A DNA stretch of 64,000 bases from Pacificispira sp965223125 (GTDB lineage: Bacteria > Pseudomonadota > Alphaproteobacteria > UBA8366 > Aestuariispiraceae), in the NCBI GenBank assembly GCA_965223125.1, contig OZ244984.1, forward strand, positions 3,348,001 to 3,412,000. The letters are read 5' to 3'. A program made the position numbers and the translations under genes. A model generated the notes under the pieces. The model was not told the origin of the DNA, made no database searches, and was given only the letters and a program-made list of their open reading frames with translations. How positions within the stretch are numbered: position 1 is the first letter of the stretch; every line of letters starts with the position of its first letter. This document shows, piece after piece, positions 17,283-25,236 of the stretch.

Positions 17283-18188
17283 CTAGCGCAGCAATCCCCG
17301 TGCAGCGGATTCCAGGCGGGCGAGGCTTTGTTCAATTGTGATGCCACTGGTATCCACCGTGGCGTCAGCCTGACAGTAGGCAGGGGAACGAGCGGCGAGG
17401 ATAGCCTTCAGATCTTCCATCGCCTCGTCATTCCGGGCCATCGGACGCAGGTCGCCCTGTTCGATGACACGATTCATGTGTTCTTCCGGGCGGGCCTGTA
17501 TCCAGATCGTATGACAGCGGTCCAGAAGAAGCTGGAACGTCGCCGATTCTGACACGATGCCGCCGCCGGTGGCGATCACGGCGGTCTTGTTTTCAGTAAT
17601 CGTGTTTTCCAGTGCGCGGTGTTCCAGACGGCGCAGCGCGGGCTGGCCGCTGAGTGCCAGGATTTCGCCTATGCTACCACCATAATCCCGCTCGACGAGA
17701 CGGTTCAGTTCTACGAAGGGAACCATCAGTCGTTCGGCCAGCATGCGGCCCAATGTGGATTTGCCGCCGCCACGCAGTCCGATCAGTGCAATTCTCCCCG
17801 CTTTAGGTGAGGCAAGACCTGCAGGTGAGCAGGGGCCAGGTTGCCCGATTCGGTCCAGGGCAGCCTTCGCCTCCGGCAGGAGGTCCGGAGACAGTGCCCG
17901 CAGTCGTGCGATCAGGGGGGCGAGTTCTGGCGCGGTCGCTGCTGTTCCGTCGCCAGTGACCAATTCCGTCAGAGGGTAATCAACGGCCTGGGCAATCTGG
18001 CGCAGGACTGCAACGGTCGGGTTGCCGGATCCGCTTTCAAGCTGCGCCAGATATCGTTCGGATACACCGGAATCCCGTGCCAGGATGCGCCGCGCCATGC
18101 CCCGCTTGGCACGGGCCTGCCGCACACGTTCCCCCAATTCGGTAAGATAGGCCCGAAGTGCCGGATCGTCTGTTGGTTTGTCACTCAT
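17283..18188 (-). CDS. BzdR/BoxR-type regulator: HTH-XRE fused to shikimate-kinase-like domain
   Basis: A 301-residue fusion. Residues 15-75 form an XRE-type helix-turn-helix (ARRILARDSGVSERYLAQLE). After a linker, residues 130-301 resemble shikimate kinase: P-loop GLRGGGKST (138-145), ATGGGIV, and GDLRPM. This architecture is that of BzdR and BoxR, repressors of benzoate-degradation genes that sense benzoyl-CoA with the kinase-like domain. In true shikimate kinases the shikimate-binding stretch reads FxDxD; here it is FVELN, arguing against kinase activity. It is divergent from the flavodoxin-to-fadH run and very likely controls it through the repeats at 18240-18284. Confidence 0.93.
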   Translation of the reverse strand: MSDKPTDDPALRAYLTELGERVRQARAKRGMARRILARDSGVSERYLAQLESGSGNPTVAVLRQIAQAVDYPLTELVTGDGTAATAPELAPLIARLRALSPDLLPEAKAALDRIGQPGPCSPAGLASPKAGRIALIGLRGGGKSTLGRMLAERLMVPFVELNRLVERDYGGSIGEILALSGQPALRRLEHRALENTITENKTAVIATGGGIVSESATFQLLLDRCHTIWIQARPEEHMNRVIEQGDLRPMARNDEAMEDLKAILAARSPAYCQADATVDTSGITIEQSLARLESAARGLLR

Positions 18189-18239
18189 GTATCACTCATC
18201 CGCTTGTACTCATCGGGGAGTCGTTCAGGCTGTAGAAAA

Positions 18240-18285
18240 ATGCACTATGGTTCTTTTCACCTTCGATAACATGCACTATAGTTCC
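18240..18285. promoter_or_regulatory. Two operator-like direct repeats between the BzdR-type gene and its target run
   Basis: TGCACTATGGTTC (18241-18253) and TGCACTATAGTTC (18272-18284) differ at one base and start 31 bp apart, about three helical turns. Both are preceded by A. The core ACTATAGT of the second is palindromic. TGCA followed six bases later by a TGCA-like half resembles the TGCA-N6-TGCA boxes reported for BzdR. The second copy overlaps a possible -10 hexamer (TATAGT, 18277-18282) for the rightward genes, so binding could block the promoter. Confidence 0.75.
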
Positions 18286-18346
18286 TGTATCAGGCTCTGA
18301 GCAAGAGTCCGTTTTTCGCGAAACCAACAACACGATAGGGCGACGG

Positions 18347-18811
18347 ATGAGCAGTGAGGTCAAGATTCTCGTCGGTACGATGACCGGCACAGCGGAACTG
18401 GTGGCGGATGAGATGGTTGATGTCCTGAAGGAAAAAGGTGCGAATCCAGAAATCCTGCTGATGGACGATCTGGCGCCGGACGCGCTGGTTCCAGGTCCGC
18501 TTTATATCATATGCACCTCGACCTATGGCCAGGGTGAAGTACCGGACAATGCGCGGTCCTTCTATGATGCGCTGGAAGAACAGGCACCGGACCTTTCGGC
18601 AATTCAATACGGTGTCTTTGCGTTGGGTGACATGACCTATATGCAGACCTTCTGTTTCGGGGGGCGCAAGTTCGACGACCTGTTCGCCAAGCTGGGTGCG
18701 CGCCGACTGGGCGAGCGGGTGGAACATGATGCCTCCTCCGGCGATCTGCCGGAGGATATGGCCGCCGAATGGGCCGAGGAATGGTTCGGCGAGGCGCTGG
18801 AAGCAGCCTGA
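18347..18811 (+). CDS. Flavodoxin-domain protein (MioC-like)
   Basis: A 154-residue short-chain flavodoxin that would carry one FMN and pass electrons between reductases and an oxygenase or reductase. The FMN phosphate loop is GTMTGTAELVADE, followed by TSTYGQGEVPDNA and the isoalloxazine region FALGDMTYMQTFCFGGRKFDD. It is the first gene after the operator repeats, and its neighbours are CoA-dependent aromatic-degradation enzymes, so it may donate electrons in that pathway. MioC-type roles (for example in biotin synthesis) cannot be excluded. Confidence 0.87.
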   Translation: MSSEVKILVGTMTGTAELVADEMVDVLKEKGANPEILLMDDLAPDALVPGPLYIICTSTYGQGEVPDNARSFYDALEEQAPDLSAIQYGVFALGDMTYMQTFCFGGRKFDDLFAKLGARRLGERVEHDASSGDLPEDMAAEWAEEWFGEALEAA

Positions 18812-18862
18812 TCCGAAAATTCATAGGGTGCAGAAACATCATTGTTCGAACCGGGGGTCCGA

Positions 18863-19339
18863 ATGACACAGGAAGAGTTCCATTCCCTGATGAGTACTAT
18901 TGCGGAGACCATTGGCGACCGGCCGGTGGAGCCGGAACTGGGTGTCTTTCTGCACGAGACGTTCCCACCAGATGGCACCATGTTTGAAAAGGTCCATGCG
19001 GCTTGTCGCGCGGGTCTGCGGGATGGATGGATCTGCCCGTCGGAGCGCAATGGAATACGCTATGGCCGACCCATCAAACCCACACTTGGCACGCATGAAT
19101 TTTCGGTCGACGTGGTGCTGATGGATGATTGTATCGGGCCGCATCATGCCCATCCCGGCGGGGAGATCGACCTGATTCTGCCGGAAGAAGATGGGGCGGA
19201 ATTCGATGGACAGGGTCGCGGCTGGCTCGTCTACGGGCCTGGCACGGCGCATCCGCCCACTGTCTCGGGCGGCAGGGCGATAGTCGTCTATCTGCTGCCG
19301 AAAGGCGAAATTGATTTCACGCGGGTAAAAAAAGACTGA
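18863..19339 (+). CDS. DUF4863 (PnbB-like) family protein
   Basis: A 158-residue protein. ATG at 18863 was chosen because it follows a GGGGG box by six bases. A cupin-like metal site is suggested by IGPHHAHPGGEIDLILPE (three His and Glu) and the later GPGTAHPPT. The family, as I recall, includes p-hydroxylaminobenzoate lyase PnbB and members found beside box benzoyl-CoA genes. That matches its place after a BzdR-type regulator and before a benzoate-CoA-ligase-like gene. Its reaction here is unknown; an ammonia-releasing lyase step on an aromatic acid is only a possibility. Confidence 0.78.
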   Translation: MTQEEFHSLMSTIAETIGDRPVEPELGVFLHETFPPDGTMFEKVHAACRAGLRDGWICPSERNGIRYGRPIKPTLGTHEFSVDVVLMDDCIGPHHAHPGGEIDLILPEEDGAEFDGQGRGWLVYGPGTAHPPTVSGGRAIVVYLLPKGEIDFTRVKKD

Positions 19340-19385
19340 ACTGTCTGTGCCCGACTTGTTATAAATCCCATGGGAGGGACCGTAT

Positions 19386-20945
19386 ATGGCCGGACATTCC
19401 GCCAAGGATGATCTTTACAATGCCGCTGACGATCTGATCGGGCGCAACCTGACCGCCGGACGGGGCGACAAGACCGCTTTTATCGACATTGCCGGGCCGA
19501 CCAGCTTTGCGGAACTGGACCGTCGGGTGAGCCGGTTCGCCAATCTGCTGACCGATCGGGGTGTTCGGATGGAGGAGCGGGTGCTGCTCTGCCTGCTGGA
19601 CACCATCGACTGGCCGACCTGTTTTCTGGGTGCGATCCGGGCGGGTGCAGTACCGGTGCCGGTCAATACCAGACTGACCGCCGAGGATTACGCCTTCATG
19701 CTGGACGACAGCCGTGCGCGGGTTCTGGTCGTCTCGGAGCAGTTGCTTGATGCCTTTCTGCCGCATCTGGCGGATCATCCTTTTCTGGATTCGGTGATCG
19801 TCTCCGGCGCGGAGGGGAAGGGACACGCGCTCCTGTCCGACCTGCTGGCTGATCAATCAACGGAGTATGAAACCGCGCCGACGCGCCGGGATGATATGTG
19901 TTTCTGGCTCTACACATCGGGCACGACGGGCAAGCCGAAGGGAGCGGTTCATCTGCACACCCATCTGGTGGATACCGCCGATCTATACGCGATTCCGACG
20001 CTCGGGATCAGCGAGGATGATATCTGTTTTTCCGCCGCGAAGCTGTTCTTCGCCTATGGCATGGGCAACGGACTGACCTTCCCCATGTCGGTCGGTGCGA
20101 CAACGGTCCTGCTGGCCGGGCCGCCGGATGCGAAATCCGTGGCGCGAATCCTGCGCGAGGAAAAGCCGACGATTTTCTATGGTGTGCCGACACTCTATGG
20201 AATGTTGCTGGCGTCCGGCGAGTTGCCGGGGCCGGGGGAGCACGCGATGCGGCTGGCGACCTCCGCCGGGGAGGCACTGCCTGCCGAACTGCTGCGCCGC
20301 TTCAAGCAGACGACCGGGGTTGATATTCTGGACGGGCTCGGTTCCACCGAAATGCTGCATATCTTCCTCAGCAATCGTCTGGGTGACATCGTGCCCGGTG
20401 CATCCGGTGTGCCGGTGCCGGGATATGAACTGCGGCTTGTTGATGATGACGGAACGGTCCTGACCGGCGCGGGGGAGATGGGGATGCTGGAAGTCAGTGG
20501 ACCCACCTCGGCGGTGATGTACTGGAACCAGCGCGAGAAGAGCCGGGAGACTTTCCAGGGCCGCTGGACCCGGACCGGCGACAAGTATGTCCGTGACGAA
20601 AACGGCGTCTATACCCATGCAGGGCGGTCGGATGACATGCTGAAGGTTGGCGGGATCTATGTATCCCCGGTCGAGGTGGAAAGCGCCATCGTGCGGCACG
20701 ATGCGGTGCTGGAAGTCGCCGTGGTCGGCCATGCGGACAAGGACGATCTGATAAAGCCAAAGGCGTTCATCGTGCTGCGCGACGGCATCGGGAAATCAGA
20801 TGCACTGGCGGAGGAGATCAAGACCTTCGTGAAGGCGGAACTGGCGGGTTACAAATATCCCCGCTGGATTGAATTCATCGACGAATTGCCTAAGACGGCG
20901 ACAGGCAAGATTCAGCGCTTCAAGCTGCGGGACAGGGCAGCGTGA
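19386..20945 (+). CDS. Benzoate-CoA ligase family protein
   Basis: An AMP-forming acyl-CoA synthetase of 519 residues in the benzoate-CoA ligase group. It shows the AMP loop YTSGTTGKPKGAVH, the substrate-side segment SAAKLFFAYGMGNGLTFP that is typical for benzoate-type ligases, GLGSTEMLHIF, TGDKYVRDENG, the hinge GRSDDMLKVGGIYVSP, and the C-terminal catalytic Lys in PKTATGKIQRFKLR. It would activate benzoate or a substituted benzoate with ATP and CoA. Its GTGA stop/start overlap with the next gene shows translational coupling. Exact substrate is open; the regulator context supports an aryl acid. Confidence 0.92.
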   Translation: MAGHSAKDDLYNAADDLIGRNLTAGRGDKTAFIDIAGPTSFAELDRRVSRFANLLTDRGVRMEERVLLCLLDTIDWPTCFLGAIRAGAVPVPVNTRLTAEDYAFMLDDSRARVLVVSEQLLDAFLPHLADHPFLDSVIVSGAEGKGHALLSDLLADQSTEYETAPTRRDDMCFWLYTSGTTGKPKGAVHLHTHLVDTADLYAIPTLGISEDDICFSAAKLFFAYGMGNGLTFPMSVGATTVLLAGPPDAKSVARILREEKPTIFYGVPTLYGMLLASGELPGPGEHAMRLATSAGEALPAELLRRFKQTTGVDILDGLGSTEMLHIFLSNRLGDIVPGASGVPVPGYELRLVDDDGTVLTGAGEMGMLEVSGPTSAVMYWNQREKSRETFQGRWTRTGDKYVRDENGVYTHAGRSDDMLKVGGIYVSPVEVESAIVRHDAVLEVAVVGHADKDDLIKPKAFIVLRDGIGKSDALAEEIKTFVKAELAGYKYPRWIEFIDELPKTATGKIQRFKLRDRAA

Positions 20946-21724
20946 GCGTCCCGGAGCAGTTCTTCGTCACCATCGGCACACATCGCCTGGAATGCGACTG
21001 GTATCCGGGCGCTCGGCCGGCACTGGTGCTGCTGCACGAAGGTTTGGGATCGGTCACCATGTGGAAGGACTTTCCTGCCCGTCTGGCAGCGGAGACCAGG
21101 CATGGGGTTCTGGTCTATTCCCGCTATGGCTACGGCCGCTCGTCACCCTGCATGGAACAGCCGGTCGGTGCGCGGTATATGCACCGGGAGGCGCTGGAGA
21201 CTTTGCCAGCATTGCTGAACCATCTGGAACTGTCGGCCCCCTTTCTGATCGGTCATTCCGATGGCGGGTCGATTGCACTGATCCATGCGGGTGGGGCTGG
21301 GCGTGCGGTATCGGGGATCGTGACCTTGGCTGCCCATGTCTTCAATGAGGATATCTGCGTCTCCTCCATCGAAAAAGCGAAACTGGCATTTGAAACGACC
21401 GCGCTGAAGGACCGGCTGGCGCGGTATCATGATGATCCGGAAGGGGCGTTCCGGATGTGGAATGATGCCTGGCTGGCACCGGATTTCCGTGACTGGAACA
21501 TTGAAGAGTATCTGCCGAGGATCACCAGTCCCGTGCTTGCGATTCAGGGGGCTGAGGATGAATACGGCACCATTGCGCAGATCGACTCCATCGGCGGCAA
21601 GGTCGCCGGACCGGTCGAGACACGGATTATTCCCGGATGCGGGCATTCCGCCCACAAGGATCAGCCCGACGAGGTTCTCGCCCTGATCCGCAGTTTTGTC
21701 GCCGACCATCGTCCGCGCCTCTAG
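20942..21724 (+). CDS. Alpha/beta hydrolase
   Basis: A 260-residue alpha/beta-hydrolase. Nucleophile Ser106 sits in FLIGHSDGGS, the acid is probably in GAEDEYG and the His in IIPGCGHSAHKD. It starts with GTG overlapping the ligase stop (GTGA). In aryl-CoA clusters such proteins act as thioesterases or C-C bond hydrolases; sequence alone does not decide. It belongs to the operon that runs to the FadH-type gene. Confidence 0.88.
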   Translation: MSVPEQFFVTIGTHRLECDWYPGARPALVLLHEGLGSVTMWKDFPARLAAETRHGVLVYSRYGYGRSSPCMEQPVGARYMHREALETLPALLNHLELSAPFLIGHSDGGSIALIHAGGAGRAVSGIVTLAAHVFNEDICVSSIEKAKLAFETTALKDRLARYHDDPEGAFRMWNDAWLAPDFRDWNIEEYLPRITSPVLAIQGAEDEYGTIAQIDSIGGKVAGPVETRIIPGCGHSAHKDQPDEVLALIRSFVADHRPRL

Positions 21725-21744
21725 AAATCGAAAGGCACGGCTTC

Positions 21745-22803
21745 ATGTCGATTCTCTCCGCCTTCAGGCCTGCGCCTATCCATCACCGCTGGGATCAGGC
21801 ACCCGCACCCGGTGAGATGATCGAGGTCGGACCCGGTGTGCATTGGCTGCGCATGCCGCTGCCGATTTCATTGGATCATATCAATCTGTGGCTGATCGAA
21901 GATGGCGAGGAATGGGTCATCGTCGATACGGGATTCGGAACCGATCTGACCTGTGATCTCTGGCGTCGTATCTTTGAAGGTCCGGCGAAAGCAAGGCGAC
22001 CGGGGCGGCTGATCTGCACCCACCATCACCCGGATCATTTTGGCCAGGCAGGATGGCTCTGCCGCACATATGACCTCCCGTGCCTGATGACGGAGAAGGA
22101 GTGGCTGGTCGGAACCCTGCTGGCAAGGATGAGCGATGAGGCCTTCGCCGCAGGGCAGGACCGGTTCTACATCGAGCAGGGCGTGCCGGAGGATGTCCGG
22201 GGTCGATTGCATGCGGTCGGGAACGATTACCGTAACTGTATCCTCGATCCGCCAGTCCGTTTCTCCCGCCTGCGCGACGGAGAGGTTCTGTCCATAGGCG
22301 GGCACGATTGGCGGATCATGACGCTGGAGGGGCACAGCGAGGAACTTGCCGGTCTTTATTGCCCCGACCTTCGCCTGTTCATACCCGGGGATCAGGTCCT
22401 GCCCAGAATCACGCCCAATATTTCAGTCCACTGGTTCAAGGATGGGACGGAGCCGCTCTCGGACTTCCTCGCCAGTCTGGACAGGATCGGGGACGAACTG
22501 CCCGGTGATACGCTGGTCCTGCCGTCGCATCGTCTGCCTTTTCAGGGACTTCATACCCGGATCGCCGATATCCAGCAGCATCACCGCGACCGTCTGGACG
22601 ATGTTCTGGCGGCACTGGCAGATGGTACGGCGCGGGATGCCTGGACCATCATGCCCGCAATTTTTCCAAGAACCATCGGCGACGACCATGTGATGTTCGC
22701 ACTGGGTGAAAGTGTTGCGCATCTCGCCCATCTTGTCGCTCTGGGGCGGATTGATATGCTGCGCCAGGACGGACGGGTACTGTATCGGAGGAACCAGACA
22801 TGA
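21745..22803 (+). CDS. Metallo-beta-lactamase-fold hydrolase
   Basis: A 352-residue protein with the MBL metal motif THHHPDHFGQAGW (HxHxDH type), the GHS motif in TLEGHSEELAG and the later FIPGDQVLP (metal-ligand Asp). ATG at 21745 follows an AAAGG box; longer frames overlap the previous gene. It has an extra C-terminal winged-helix-like region (ALGESVAHLAHLVALGRID), seen in MBL hydrolases of the RbbA/LACTB2 kind that act as thioesterases or glyoxalase-like enzymes. It ends in an ATGA overlap with the MaoC gene. A role in hydrolysing a CoA thioester is plausible but not shown. Confidence 0.87.
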   Translation: MSILSAFRPAPIHHRWDQAPAPGEMIEVGPGVHWLRMPLPISLDHINLWLIEDGEEWVIVDTGFGTDLTCDLWRRIFEGPAKARRPGRLICTHHHPDHFGQAGWLCRTYDLPCLMTEKEWLVGTLLARMSDEAFAAGQDRFYIEQGVPEDVRGRLHAVGNDYRNCILDPPVRFSRLRDGEVLSIGGHDWRIMTLEGHSEELAGLYCPDLRLFIPGDQVLPRITPNISVHWFKDGTEPLSDFLASLDRIGDELPGDTLVLPSHRLPFQGLHTRIADIQQHHRDRLDDVLAALADGTARDAWTIMPAIFPRTIGDDHVMFALGESVAHLAHLVALGRIDMLRQDGRVLYRRNQT

Positions 22804-23249
22804 CGGGTCGCTATATTGACGATTATACAGTAGGTGAGGTCATCTTGGCTCCCCCGGTCGACTTCACCGAAGACTTCATCACAGATTTCGCAAAGACCTA
22901 TGATCCGCAGGCGATTCATATCGACAAGGGTTATGCTGACGACGGACCCTTCGGAGGGTTGATTGCCAGCGGCTTTCAGACACTTGCAGCCAGTTTCGCG
23001 TCTTTCCTGCGGCTTGGCCTGTATGAGGATGTCTCGCTGGGCGGGCCGGGCATGGACGAGATCCGCTGGGTCCAGCCGGTGCGTCCCGGTGACAGCCTGA
23101 CCCCCCATGTCACGGTAACCGAGGCACGGAAGTCGAAATCCAAGCCGGATCGCGGCATCCTGCATCTTGCCTTCGATGTTCGGAACCAGGCGGGGGAAAC
23201 AGTTCTGACCTTTTCCTCCATGACCATGATCAAGGCGCGCGATGTCTGA
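22800..23249 (+). CDS. MaoC-like hotdog hydratase/dehydratase
   Basis: A 149-residue hotdog-fold protein of the MaoC (R)-enoyl-CoA hydratase family. The pattern FAKTYDPQAIHIDKGYADDGPFGGLIASGF contains the hydratase 2 Asp and His (split in the D-x4-H motif DPQAIH). It overlaps both neighbours: four bases with the MBL gene and eight with the FadH gene. It would hydrate an enoyl-CoA or dehydrate a hydroxyacyl-CoA in the ring- or chain-degradation steps. Confidence 0.9.
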   Translation: MTGRYIDDYTVGEVILAPPVDFTEDFITDFAKTYDPQAIHIDKGYADDGPFGGLIASGFQTLAASFASFLRLGLYEDVSLGGPGMDEIRWVQPVRPGDSLTPHVTVTEARKSKSKPDRGILHLAFDVRNQAGETVLTFSSMTMIKARDV

Positions 23250-25236
23250 TTTCTATCCGCATGTCTTCACACCGATCCGCATCGGCCCGCACGAAATTCC
23301 GAACCGGATCGTCATGGGGTCCATGCATACCGGGCTGGAGGAGCGCGACGGGGGCGTAGAGCGGCTGGCAGCGTTTTACGGGGAGCGGGCGGAGCAGGGC
23401 TGTGCGCTGATCGTCACCGGCGGTTTTTCCGTCAATGGCGCGGGCAGGCTGGATGCCGGGGCTGCCAGCTTCGATACCGAGGCGATGGCCGAGGCGCATC
23501 GCCCCATTCCGGCGGCTGTCCATGCGGCGGGCGGGCGCATTCTGCTGCAACTGCTGCATGCCGGGCGGTATGGCTATCACCGCGATATCGTTGCCCCGTC
23601 GCCGATCCGCGCCCCCATCAACAAGAATGAACCGCGCGGGCTGACGGCGGCAGAGATCGAACAGACCATTGAGGATTTTGCGAATTCCGCCCGGCTCGCC
23701 CGACAGGCGGGATATGACGGCGTTGAGATCATGGGATCCGAAGGTTATCTGATCAATGAATTCACGGCCGCCTGCACCAATCACCGCACCGACGAATGGG
23801 GCGGAAGCTTTGAGAATCGCATCCGGTTTCCCTTGCGGATCGTTGAGGCGGTACGTGCCGCGACCGGACCTGACTTCATCCTGATGTACCGCCTGTCGGT
23901 GCTGGACATCGTTGAGGGCGGTAGTCCCCTGTCAGAGGTCCGGGATCTGGCGCAGCGACTGGAGCAGGCCGGTGCGGATGTCCTGAATTCCGGCATCGGC
24001 TGGCATGAGGCCCGCACACCCACAATCGCACAGGCAGTGCCGCGGGCAGGTTTCGCCTGGGCGACGGCGCGGGTGCGTGATGCGTTGACCCGCATTCCCA
24101 TCGTGGCGGTGAACCGCGTGAATGTGCCGGAGGTTGCCGAGGCGATCATAGCGACCGGGCAGGCCGATATGGTCAGCATGGCGCGCCCCTTCCTGGCCGA
24201 TGGCGGTTTCGTCGCCAAGGCGGCGGCGGGCAGGCCGGAAGCGATCAATACCTGTATCGCCTGCAATCAAGCCTGTCTGGATCATTACTTCAATGGCGAG
24301 GTTTCAAGCTGCCTCGTCAATCCCCGGGCCTGCCACGAGACGATCCTGACCTGGAATCCGGCAGCCGCACCGCAGCGTGTCGCCGTCGTCGGTTCCGGTC
24401 CGGCGGGTCTGTCCTGTGCGGAAGTGCTGGCGATGCGCGGCCATGTGGTGACGCTGTTCGAGGCGCAGGACCATATCGGTGGACAATTCTCCCTGGCCAG
24501 TGCGGTGCCGGGAAAACAGGAATTCCATGAAACCTTGCGCTATTTCACCCACCGCATCGCGGAATTGAAGATTGATCTGCGGTTGTCCACGAAAGTCGAT
24601 GCGGCTGCATTGACTTCCTTCGATGCAGTAATCTTGGCCAGTGGCGTTGTGCCCTTCATGCCGCAGATCGACGGCATAGACCATTCAAGCGTGATGACCT
24701 ATGCAGACCTGCTGTCAGGAGCGCGACAGGCGGGCGACCGGGTCGCAGTGATCGGTGCGGGGGGAATCGGTATCGATGTCAGCGTCTTCCTGACGGAGGG
24801 GCAGGGGCGCGCCCATCTTGATCCCGATGTTTTCCGACGTCATTGGGGCGTGGACCGGTCCGCCGAGACACCGCCGCCGCACCGACAGGTAACGCTGCTT
24901 CAGCGTCGGGGTGGGAAAATGGGGATCGGGCCGGGCAGGACGACGGGCTGGGTCCACCGCCTGAGCCTGCTGAAAGCGAAGGTCGAGATGATCCCGGATG
25001 TGGAGTATCGCCGGATCGATGATGCCGGTCTGACGATTGTCGTCGCGGGCGAGGATCGAACCATCCCCTGTGACAGTATCGTTGTCTGCGCCGGCCAAAT
25101 CTCCCGATCCGAGCTGGAGGCACCGCTGAAGGCGGCAGGAATCCCAGTCCATCTGATCGGCGGCGCAAAACTTGCCACGGAAGTGGACGCCAAACGCGCC
25201 ATTGCCGAGGGCGTACGTATTGCGGCTGAACTTTAG
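23242..25236 (+). CDS. 2,4-dienoyl-CoA reductase type NADH:flavin oxidoreductase (FadH-like)
   Basis: A 664-residue enzyme close to the E. coli FadH length (about 670). The N-terminal old-yellow-enzyme barrel has NRIVMGSMHTGLEE and the active-site segment GYDGVEIMGSEGYLINEF. Then comes the 4Fe-4S cluster motif CIACNQACLDHYFNG...CLVNP, and the FAD/NAD(P)H half with VAVVGSGPAGLSCAE and VAVIGAGGIGIDVSVF. It would reduce a conjugated dienoyl-CoA with NAD(P)H. It ends the operon and overlaps gatA on the other strand by four bases. In this context its substrate may be a cyclic or ring-derived dienoyl-CoA instead of a fatty acyl-CoA. Confidence 0.93.
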   Translation: MSDFYPHVFTPIRIGPHEIPNRIVMGSMHTGLEERDGGVERLAAFYGERAEQGCALIVTGGFSVNGAGRLDAGAASFDTEAMAEAHRPIPAAVHAAGGRILLQLLHAGRYGYHRDIVAPSPIRAPINKNEPRGLTAAEIEQTIEDFANSARLARQAGYDGVEIMGSEGYLINEFTAACTNHRTDEWGGSFENRIRFPLRIVEAVRAATGPDFILMYRLSVLDIVEGGSPLSEVRDLAQRLEQAGADVLNSGIGWHEARTPTIAQAVPRAGFAWATARVRDALTRIPIVAVNRVNVPEVAEAIIATGQADMVSMARPFLADGGFVAKAAAGRPEAINTCIACNQACLDHYFNGEVSSCLVNPRACHETILTWNPAAAPQRVAVVGSGPAGLSCAEVLAMRGHVVTLFEAQDHIGGQFSLASAVPGKQEFHETLRYFTHRIAELKIDLRLSTKVDAAALTSFDAVILASGVVPFMPQIDGIDHSSVMTYADLLSGARQAGDRVAVIGAGGIGIDVSVFLTEGQGRAHLDPDVFRRHWGVDRSAETPPPHRQVTLLQRRGGKMGIGPGRTTGWVHRLSLLKAKVEMIPDVEYRRIDDAGLTIVVAGEDRTIPCDSIVVCAGQISRSELEAPLKAAGIPVHLIGGAKLATEVDAKRAIAEGVRIAAEL

